A DNA stretch of 16,528 nucleotides. It comes from Oscillospiraceae bacterium (GTDB lineage Bacteria; Bacillota; Clostridia; Oscillospirales; Ruminococcaceae). The position numbers were made by a program, and so were the translations under genes. The stretch lies in assembly GCA_020024185.1 (NCBI GenBank), contig JAHHUD010000034.1, forward strand, positions 1 through 16,528, read 5' to 3'. Positions 6,381-12,717 of this stretch are shown piece by piece. The notes under the pieces are model-generated. The model saw only the letters and a list, made by a program, of their open reading frames with translations. It was not told the origin of the DNA and did not search any database. Position 1 is the stretch's first letter; each line of letters opens with the position of its first letter.

Positions 6381-7736
6381 ATGAAAAAAACAGATTTAGG
6401 GTCAGATTCAATATTGAGCCTGGTTTTTAAATTGGCTATTCCAGCTATGTTGGCTCAATTTGTAAACGTATTATACAATATTATAGACAGAATATTTATA
6501 GGAAATATTCCGATGATAGGAGATGTAGCTCTTGCCGGGATTGGTGTTTGTGGGCCAATTATAACCTTAATTACATCTTTTGGCACACTTGTTGGCATAG
6601 GTGGCAGTGTGTATATGGCTACAAAAATGGGTGAAGGTGATAATGAGGAAGCAGAGAAAATACTTTCCAACAGTTTTTCACTTATTGTTATTATGTCTGT
6701 TGTACTTACAATTATTTTTTTGTTTACAAAAGAATATTTATTAAATTGGTTTGGTGCAAGTGCAGAAACTTTTTCTTATGCAAATGAATATGTGACGATA
6801 TACACAATTGGTACAATATTCGCAATTTTGGCATTTGGCATGAATTTTTTTATAACCTGTCAAGGATTTCCAACAACAGCCATGTATAGTGTAATAATTG
6901 GAGCTGTTATAAATATAGTTTTAGATTATATTTTTGTAGTTGTATTAAGCCTAAAAGTTGCAGGCGCCGCATGGGCAACTGTTATTGCACAAATTCTTTC
7001 TTGTGCATGGGTTTTAAGCTTTTTGTTCAGTGACAAAGCACGTATTAAAATAAAAAAATACCCCGTTTCAAAGGAATTGACAATTAAAATATGTAAGATG
7101 GGCATAACTCCGTTTATTGTTATTTCCACTGACAGCATAATCTTAATTGTGTTAAATACAGTTTTACAAAAATATGGTGGCAAAGAGATGGGTGACTTGC
7201 TTGTATCTGCAGCTACAATAGTTCAAAGCTATATGATTATAATAACTGCTCCACTTCTTGGGATAACCACTGGTACACAATCTATAATAAGCTATAACTA
7301 TGGTGCAAGAAATAAAGAAAGAGTTATGAAAACGATAAAATACGCTATGACTATGGCTGTTTGTTTTTGCACAATAATGCTTATTATAAGTCAAGTTATG
7401 CCACAATATTTTGTTCTTATGTTTACACAAAATCAGGAGCTAGTAGAACTTTCAAAATACTGTATAAAAATAAGTACATTTGGTATTATTATAATGGCTA
7501 TTCAATATGAAGTTGTAGATGCACTAACAGCATTGGGAAAGACAAAGTTGTCACTTTCTTTGTCATTATTTAGAAAAATATCTTATATTATTTTAACTTG
7601 TATTATACCAATATTTTTTGCCACAAAAACAACTTTTTATGCACAAACCATTTCAGACATAGTTTGTGGAAGTATTAACTTTTTTATATTTAGATACTTA
7701 ATCAAAAAAATATCTTTTGATAAAATTAAAAATTAA
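6381..7736 (+). CDS. MATE family efflux transporter (MepA-like)
   Basis: This 451-residue inner-membrane protein has about twelve hydrophobic segments in two similar halves (about 15-215 and 235-440), the layout and length of MATE cation-coupled multidrug or metabolite exporters. Typical family stretches are VLYNIIDRIFIGNI near residue 30, NFFITCQGFPTTAM near 160 and VAGAAWATVIAQ near 193. It most resembles the MepA branch common in Firmicutes; the substrate cannot be told from the sequence. It starts at ATG 6381 with AGGGAG ten bases upstream, faces away from the pseudouridine synthase gene, and no regulator adjoins it. No terminator is visible in the 55-64 bases after its stop, so transcription may continue into the next genes. 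Confidence 0.92.
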   Translation: MKKTDLGSDSILSLVFKLAIPAMLAQFVNVLYNIIDRIFIGNIPMIGDVALAGIGVCGPIITLITSFGTLVGIGGSVYMATKMGEGDNEEAEKILSNSFSLIVIMSVVLTIIFLFTKEYLLNWFGASAETFSYANEYVTIYTIGTIFAILAFGMNFFITCQGFPTTAMYSVIIGAVINIVLDYIFVVVLSLKVAGAAWATVIAQILSCAWVLSFLFSDKARIKIKKYPVSKELTIKICKMGITPFIVISTDSIILIVLNTVLQKYGGKEMGDLLVSAATIVQSYMIIITAPLLGITTGTQSIISYNYGARNKERVMKTIKYAMTMAVCFCTIMLIISQVMPQYFVLMFTQNQELVELSKYCIKISTFGIIIMAIQYEVVDALTALGKTKLSLSLSLFRKISYIILTCIIPIFFATKTTFYAQTISDIVCGSINFFIFRYLIKKISFDKIKN

Positions 7737-7788
7737 GACTAAATAAAAACCTATTAACGAAAAAACATTGTTAAACATATTATAAAAT

Positions 7789-7803
7789 GAGGTGATTAGT
7801 ATG
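7789..7803 (+). promoter_or_regulatory. Ribosome site that decides the start at ATG 7801
   Basis: GAGGTGATT at 7789-7797 is a strong ribosome site placed correctly for the ATG at 7801. A GTG at 7792 in the same frame lies inside this site and so is not the start. Confidence 0.75.
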
Positions 7804-8088
7804 TTTAATGATGTTTTCTTTATTGTTATTACCGGATTTGCAATTTTAGGCATTTACACTACAATTGATACTTTATGTAAAATGATTATATGCAGAACCC
7901 TTCCACCATCTGTTACTATAATGAAAAATGATGACAAAGTTATAACATATAAAAAGGTTAAATATTTAGAAGATACAGTTCCAAATAATTATACGGTATT
8001 ATATCCTTTCGATAATTCTGAAAGTCAAAATATTCAAAAAGATAAACTGACAGAATATTTAAATAAAATATTATTTACAAATAAATAA
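7801..8088 (+). CDS. Small single-pass membrane protein, unknown function
   Basis: This 95-residue protein has one clear hydrophobic helix at its N-terminus (about residues 5-25, FFIVITGFAILGIYTTIDTL), followed by a soluble, mixed-charge tail with no cysteine cluster or recognisable motif. I do not recognise a family. The start is taken at ATG 7801 because GAGGTGATT lies just before it. It sits between the MATE gene and recD2 with no terminator on either side, so it is probably the first or an early gene of the recD2-comFC-mreB unit. A real gene is likely from the strong ribosome site and the clean membrane-plus-tail layout; the role is unknown. Confidence 0.65.
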   Translation: MFNDVFFIVITGFAILGIYTTIDTLCKMIICRTLPPSVTIMKNDDKVITYKKVKYLEDTVPNNYTVLYPFDNSESQNIQKDKLTEYLNKILFTNK

Positions 8089-8150
8089 TATTTATTTGTG
8101 GAATGATAATGTTTTTTATGATACAATATTAAATAATATAAGATTTAGAA

Positions 8151-8164
8151 GAAGGTTAATTTTG
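8151..8164 (+). promoter_or_regulatory. Ribosome site pointing to a TTG start for recD2
   Basis: GAAGG at 8151-8155 (within AGAAGAAGG, 8147-8155) lies 6 bases before TTG at 8162. The frame also stays open upstream to a TTG at 8096, but that one has no ribosome site and would add 22 residues not seen at the start of RecD2 proteins. Confidence 0.6.
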
Positions 8165-10366
8165 CAAGAAATAAAAAAAATAGAGGGTAATATTGTCCAT
8201 ATTACTTTTCAAAGTGAAGATACGGGTTTTACAGTTTTAGACCTTGAAACTGATACTGATTATATTACAGTTGTTGGCGAGATGGCTGGTGTAGGTGAAG
8301 GGCAAAAAATGATTGCCTATGGAGAATACACTAACCATCCGTCTTTTGGTGTTCAATTTAAAGCACAAAGTATAGAAATAAGTCTGCCAAGTGATATAAA
8401 TGCAATATACACTTATCTTGCAAGTGGAGCTATAAAAGGAATTGGGCCTGTTTTTGCAAAGAAAATAGTTGATAAATTTGGAGAACAAACTTTTGAAATT
8501 TTGGATACTTATCCAGAAAAGCTTGTTAGTGTGCAAGGAATTTCAATGTCAAAAGCTATTGCGATTCAAGAAGAATTCAAGAAAATTCATGGAGTTCAAG
8601 ACGCAATAGTACATCTTGCAAAATACAATATAACTGCAAAAGAAGCAATTATGATTTATTCTCAGCTTGGCCCTAATACAGTTGAAATCATAACAGATAA
8701 TCCATTTGTATTATGTGAAGAACCTTGCTATTTTGAATTTGAAAGAGCAGATGAAATCAGCAAAAATCTTAGTATGGAATATGATAACAGCTGTAGAATA
8801 GAAGGCGGGATAATGTTTGTGCTGAGACATAATACATTAAAAGGTCATAGCTGTGTTCCAAAAGAAAAGTTGGTTGAAACAGTTGCGATGTTTATTGAAG
8901 TTGAACCGGAAAAAATAGAAAATAGTTTATCTCATATCATTGATAATGGATTGATAGTTGAAGAAAATTTATATGATAAACCATTTTTATTTCTGACAGA
9001 GCTTTATATAGCAGAAAGGGTTATTACACAAAAACTTACAGAACTTTTATTAAATAAAGTTGATACTCCCGAAAATGTACATGATATTATTAAGTATATA
9101 GAAACAATAAATGATATAAAATATGCCCAAAAACAAAAAGAGGCTATTGAAAAGGTGTACACATCACCAATATCCATTATCACTGGTGGGCCTGGTACAG
9201 GTAAAACGACTTTGGTAAAAGCGATAATAAGTATGTTTGAAGCTCAAGGTTTAAAAATAAGTCTTTGTGCACCAACAGGCAGAGCTGCAAAAAGATTGTC
9301 AGATTTATCTGATAGACCGGCTAAAACGATACATAGATTGCTTGAAGTTATACCGGGAGGGAAAGAGTCACTGAGATTTTCAAGAAATCAAGATAATCCA
9401 TTGCCATGTCAAGTGCTTATAGTTGATGAGTTTTCAATGGTAGATATAGTTTTATTTAGCCAGCTAATAACTGCTGTTAAATCAAACTGCAGAATAGTTT
9501 TAGTTGGAGATTCAAATCAGCTTCCGGCAGTTGGACCAGGAAATATACTTAAAGATTTGATTGAGAGCAATATTATTCCTTGTGTTATGCTTACAGAAAT
9601 TTTTCGACAATCAGAAAAAAGCCAAATAGTTGTTAACGCCCATAATATAAATAACGGCATAGCACCGATAACTGCTGGAAAAGATGGAGATTTTTTCTTT
9701 ATAGAGGCAGAAGGAGAAAAAGCCGAAAATTTACTTGTTCAGTTTGTTACAAATAGATTGCCTCAAGCATACGGATACGACAGTTATGATGATATACAAG
9801 TGCTTTGTCCATCAAGAAAAAAACGAGGAGGAACTGCAAATATAAATGCAGTTCTTCAAAAAAGCCTTAATCCCAAAAGTGCAAATAAAAAAGAAATTTT
9901 ATTTAATGGTATAATATTCAGAGAATGTGATAAGGTTATGCAAATTAAAAACAACTATGACCTTGAATATACAAAAGATGACGGTACACAGGATATTGGG
10001 GTATTTAATGGAGATATTGGTATTATAGAAAGGATTGACACACATAATAAACTTATGTATGTTCGCTTTGAAGACAGAGTTTATATATATAGTCAAGAAG
10101 AATTTATGCAGCTGGAGCATTCTTATGCAATAACAGTTCATAAAAGTCAAGGTTGTGAGTTTAAAGCTGTTATAATGTGTATTTCAGATGTTGCAAAAGA
10201 ATTGCAATATAGAAACCTGCTTTATACTGCTATCACAAGAGCAAAAGAACTGTTGATTATAATCGGTAAACCACAGATATTGCAACAAATGACAATGAAC
10301 CATAGAAAACAATTAAGATATTCTGGTATAAAATTCTTTTTAAGTGAGCTAAATGGACAAATATAA
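8162..10366 (+). CDS. recD2: RecD2-type ATP-dependent DNA helicase
   Basis: With the TTG start this is a 734-residue superfamily 1B 5'-3' helicase of the RecD/TraA type, acting in DNA repair and replication-fork tolerance without RecBC. The N-terminal domain opens with IEGNIVHITFQSEDTGFTVL, typical of RecD2. A helix-hairpin-helix region follows at about 85-135 (GAIKGIGPVFAKKIV, then LVSVQGIS). Helicase motifs are Walker A GGPGTGKTT (342-350), Walker B VDEFSMVD with D422 and E423, the VGDSNQLPAVGPGNIL block, and the C-terminal YAITVHKSQGCEF and LYTAITRAK motifs. Length and order are full for the family. The stop overlaps comFC by 14 bases. The start codon is the only real doubt; the family call is very safe. 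Confidence 0.93.
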   Translation: MQEIKKIEGNIVHITFQSEDTGFTVLDLETDTDYITVVGEMAGVGEGQKMIAYGEYTNHPSFGVQFKAQSIEISLPSDINAIYTYLASGAIKGIGPVFAKKIVDKFGEQTFEILDTYPEKLVSVQGISMSKAIAIQEEFKKIHGVQDAIVHLAKYNITAKEAIMIYSQLGPNTVEIITDNPFVLCEEPCYFEFERADEISKNLSMEYDNSCRIEGGIMFVLRHNTLKGHSCVPKEKLVETVAMFIEVEPEKIENSLSHIIDNGLIVEENLYDKPFLFLTELYIAERVITQKLTELLLNKVDTPENVHDIIKYIETINDIKYAQKQKEAIEKVYTSPISIITGGPGTGKTTLVKAIISMFEAQGLKISLCAPTGRAAKRLSDLSDRPAKTIHRLLEVIPGGKESLRFSRNQDNPLPCQVLIVDEFSMVDIVLFSQLITAVKSNCRIVLVGDSNQLPAVGPGNILKDLIESNIIPCVMLTEIFRQSEKSQIVVNAHNINNGIAPITAGKDGDFFFIEAEGEKAENLLVQFVTNRLPQAYGYDSYDDIQVLCPSRKKRGGTANINAVLQKSLNPKSANKKEILFNGIIFRECDKVMQIKNNYDLEYTKDDGTQDIGVFNGDIGIIERIDTHNKLMYVRFEDRVYIYSQEEFMQLEHSYAITVHKSQGCEFKAVIMCISDVAKELQYRNLLYTAITRAKELLIIIGKPQILQQMTMNHRKQLRYSGIKFFLSELNGQI

Positions 10367-11003
10367 TTTTATAGATTTGATATTTCCGCAAAAATGTATG
10401 TTTTGTGGTAGAGTTAAAAAAAGAGATACATTATGTGAATATTGTACATCCAGAGTTGAAAATAGCAGAATGATATCCAATATAATTAATGAAAAGAATA
10501 TTAAAAATCTTGATGAATGTATAGCGTCTTTTTATTATGAAGATATTGTAAAGATTGGAATACACCATGCTAAATTTAAAAACTGTGAAAGCTTTATCAG
10601 AGATTTTATTAAATATATAGATTTTGATTTAGATAAAATATTTAAAAGAAATGAAATACATGAAATTATTTCCATGCCATTTCATAAATCAAAACTGTAT
10701 AATAAAGATTATGATTTACCTCAAGAAATGGCAGTTGAGATTGCAAAAAAGTATAATTTAGAGTATAATAAAATTCTTGTAGAAAAGATAAAACGTACAA
10801 AAAATCAACATGATTTATCTCAACAAGAACGAAAAGATAATCTGAAAAATGCTTTCCGTGTAAATCAAGAAGTAAAAGGGAAAAATGTTGTTATCATAGA
10901 TGACATTGTAACTACTGGATGTTCAATGGAAGAAGTGGCGGCAGCACTTAAGAGAAAGGGTGCCAATAAGGTTATTGGTATTGCTTTTGCACATAATAGA
11001 TAA
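10353..11003 (+). CDS. comFC: ComFC-type phosphoribosyltransferase-fold protein
   Basis: This 216-residue ComF-family protein is linked in transformable bacteria to natural DNA uptake. An N-terminal zinc finger has C15-x2-C18 and C28-x2-C31, preceded by the typical IDLIFPQK start. The C-terminal phosphoribosyltransferase fold has the PRPP-loop motif VVIIDDIVTTG with D183, D184 and T187-T188-G189. The KIKRTKNQHDLSQQERKDNLKNAF stretch before it is also typical. The ATG lies inside the end of recD2 with only a weak AGTGAG ribosome site, so translation is probably coupled. No comFA, comE or comG genes are in this window, and the protein also occurs in species not known to be transformable. It does not by itself show competence. 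Confidence 0.9.
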   Translation: MDKYNFIDLIFPQKCMFCGRVKKRDTLCEYCTSRVENSRMISNIINEKNIKNLDECIASFYYEDIVKIGIHHAKFKNCESFIRDFIKYIDFDLDKIFKRNEIHEIISMPFHKSKLYNKDYDLPQEMAVEIAKKYNLEYNKILVEKIKRTKNQHDLSQQERKDNLKNAFRVNQEVKGKNVVIIDDIVTTGCSMEEVAAALKRKGANKVIGIAFAHNR

Positions 11004-11021
11004 CAGAAAGAAGGTAAAATT

Positions 11022-12044
11022 ATGGCATCAAAAGATATAGGTATAGACCTTGGTACTACCAAAGTTATGATATATAAAGAAGATGAAGGCATCGTTATAA
11101 ATGAGCCTAGCGTTGTTGCTTATGACGCAGAAAGTGGCACACCAATAGCTTTTGGACAAAAAGCTTTTGAAATGGTGGGAAAAACACATAAAAATATTAT
11201 TGCAGAATATCCACTAAAAGACGGTGTTGTGTCAAATTATACACTCACTAAAGAAATGGTAAAATATTTCATAAATAAATCATACGACTCAAAAGTTGTT
11301 AAACCAAAAGTAAGCATTTGTGTTCCAAGTGCTGTTACAGGTATTGAAGAAAATGCAGTTGTTGATGCGGCAGTTTCTTCTGGTGCAAGACAGGTTTTGA
11401 TTATAGAAGAACCGATTGCAGCTGCAATTGGTGCAGGTTTGGATATAATGAAAGCAAACGGTAATATGATAGTAGATATAGGTGGGGGAACAACCGATAT
11501 TGCTGTTATATCTTTGGGAGGTATCGTTTGCTCTAAATCAATAAAACTTGCAGGAAATGCAATTGACAGAGAAATTGTAAAACTTATAAAAACAAAATTT
11601 AATTTTCTTATAGGACAAAGAACAGCACAACAACTTAAACATGCTGTTGCAGATTGTCTTGCTTGTGAAGAAAACAGTGTCAGTTATGAGGTTAGAGGTA
11701 TTGACTTATTAAAAGGATTGCCAGCAAGACTTATGGTTACAACAATGGATATAAAAGCAGTTATAGACCCAATTGTTGAAGAATATATTATTGCAATTAA
11801 AAATGTACTTGAAGTTACACCACCAGAACTTTCTGGAGATATTTATGAAAATGGTATTTTACTTACAGGTGCAGGTGCAAAGCTTAAAAATCTTGATAAA
11901 TGCTTGGAAAAAGCTGTTGATAGCAAAGTTTTGATTGCGGATAATTGTGAAGAATGTGTTGCAAAGGGAACAGGTAAATCATTTGAACTTGAAGGCAAGT
12001 TGGAATCTGGATTTAAAGATGTTACACCGGGTCTTTCAAGATAA
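11022..12044 (+). CDS. MreB-family actin-like protein
   Basis: This 340-residue bacterial actin has the phosphate-1 loop GIDLGTTK (7-14), the phosphate-2 loop DIGGGTTD (152-159), the IIEEPIAAAIGAGL segment before it and the adenosine motif LTGAGAKLKNLDK near 290. The PLKDGVVSNYTLTKEMVKYFI stretch is the MreB hallmark. MreB-type filaments guide lateral wall synthesis at the inner face of the membrane. Two departures are visible: DLGTTK replaces the usual DLGTAN, and the usual LTGGGA is LTGAGA. A short tail (SGFKDVTPGLSR) follows the actin core. No mreC, mreD or mrdA/B is adjacent, so it may be a paralogue rather than the main MreB. It starts after AAGAAGGT, 18 bases past comFC, and ends before an intrinsic terminator. 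Confidence 0.88.
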   Translation: MASKDIGIDLGTTKVMIYKEDEGIVINEPSVVAYDAESGTPIAFGQKAFEMVGKTHKNIIAEYPLKDGVVSNYTLTKEMVKYFINKSYDSKVVKPKVSICVPSAVTGIEENAVVDAAVSSGARQVLIIEEPIAAAIGAGLDIMKANGNMIVDIGGGTTDIAVISLGGIVCSKSIKLAGNAIDREIVKLIKTKFNFLIGQRTAQQLKHAVADCLACEENSVSYEVRGIDLLKGLPARLMVTTMDIKAVIDPIVEEYIIAIKNVLEVTPPELSGDIYENGILLTGAGAKLKNLDKCLEKAVDSKVLIADNCEECVAKGTGKSFELEGKLESGFKDVTPGLSR

Positions 12045-12051
12045 TTTATAG

Positions 12052-12075
12052 AAGGCGGCTTTTGTCGCCTTTTTT
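12052..12075 (+). terminator. Intrinsic terminator after the mreB-family gene
   Basis: AAGGCGGC (12052-12059) pairs with GTCGCCTT (12064-12071), with one G-U pair, around a TTTT loop, followed by T-run to 12075. It closes the recD2-comFC-mreB unit. The ribosome site of the next gene (GGTGA, 12076-12080) abuts the T-run. Confidence 0.85.
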
Positions 12076-12086
12076 GGTGAAATGAT

Positions 12087-12614
12087 ATGGAGTACAAAAT
12101 TATAAGAAATAAAAATAGAAAAAGAGTTTCTTTGACAGTTGATATATACGGAAATGTATTGATAAAAGCTGGACTTAAAACAAATAAAGAATTTATAGAA
12201 AAATTTGTAAATGATAATATAAATTGGATAGAAAATCGTAGGAAAATTGTTTTACAGAGAGCACCTTTTATTATAAATCCAACTCAAGAGCAAATATGTA
12301 CTATGAAAAAAGAAGCTCTTATATATATGACTAATCTTACAATTAAGTATGCACAAATAATGGAAGTAAAACCAACAAATATAAAAATAACAAGCGCAAA
12401 GAAAAGATGGGGCTCTTGCAGCGGCAAAAACTCAATTTGTTATACATATAATATTATGATGCTACCGGAAATTTGCAGAGAATATATTGCTATTCATGAA
12501 CTTGCACATATAAAAGAAAAAAATCATTCGTCAAAATTTTATAAAATAATAGAAAAATATATGCCTGATTATATAAATATTGAAAAAGAATTATCAAAAT
12601 ATTCTATTGCATAG
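12087..12614 (+). CDS. YgjP/WGSCS-type zinc metallopeptidase
   Basis: This 175-residue protein belongs to the YgjP-like (DUF45) metallopeptidase family, sometimes found beside SprT-like or restriction genes. The zinc site is HELAH with H137, E138 and H141, and the third ligand is probably H147 in NHSSKF. The hallmark KKRWGSCS lies at 105-112. The N-terminal beta-rich segment (KRVSLTVDIYGNVLIKAG) and the NWIENRRK helix are also typical. GGTGA at 12076-12080 is 6 bases before the ATG. The gene begins only 12 bases after the terminator T-run and no promoter lies between, so it must depend on read-through or on a promoter inside the mreB-family gene. The physiological substrate of this family is not established. 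Family call is firm. Confidence 0.9.
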   Translation: MEYKIIRNKNRKRVSLTVDIYGNVLIKAGLKTNKEFIEKFVNDNINWIENRRKIVLQRAPFIINPTQEQICTMKKEALIYMTNLTIKYAQIMEVKPTNIKITSAKKRWGSCSGKNSICYTYNIMMLPEICREYIAIHELAHIKEKNHSSKFYKIIEKYMPDYINIEKELSKYSIA

Positions 12615-12627
12615 ATAATAATTTTTT

Positions 12628-12644
12628 ATGTGAGAAAGTCACAT
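12628..12644. promoter_or_regulatory. Palindrome just upstream of the pcrA promoter
   Basis: ATGTGA (12628-12633) and TCACAT (12639-12644) are perfect arms around a 5-base centre, ending 8 bases before the -35 box at 12653. It resembles a CRP half-site pair but with five central bases, not six, and Clostridia generally lack that regulator. It may be an operator or chance; no T-run follows. Confidence 0.3.
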
Positions 12645-12652
12645 TGAGTGAA

Positions 12653-12717
12653 TTTACTTGTGTAGATATTTATGGTATACTAAATTAGTTGAAATGATGT
12701 ATAAGGAGTATCTGATG
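12653..12717 (+). promoter_or_regulatory. Extended -10 promoter and ribosome site of pcrA-thyX-tmk
   Basis: TTTACT (12653-12658) and TATACT (12676-12681) are 17 bases apart, with a TGG extended -10 element at 12673-12675. Transcription would start near 12688. AAGGAG at 12703-12708 then lies 6 bases before ATG 12715. The in-frame TTG at 12658 overlaps the -35 box and would not be in this transcript. Confidence 0.72.

Noticed and set aside
6455..7430. Three minus-strand open frames within the MATE gene
   Set aside because: They mirror the hydrophobic codons of the MATE gene and have no family features.
7751..7786. TTAACG/TATTAT as a promoter for the small membrane protein gene
   Set aside because: The start site would fall within the ribosome site at 7789, leaving no leader.
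10353..11003. Evidence for a competence (DNA uptake) locus
   Set aside because: Only ComFC is present. It is common in non-transformable Firmicutes, and no other com gene is in the window.
12628..12644. CRP binding site
   Set aside because: The arms match in part, but the spacing is 5 not 6 and a CRP-cAMP system is not expected in this type of organism.
12658..12714. Upstream TTG start for pcrA
   Set aside because: It overlaps the -35 box of the likely promoter and has no ribosome site, while ATG 12715 has AAGGAG at the right distance.
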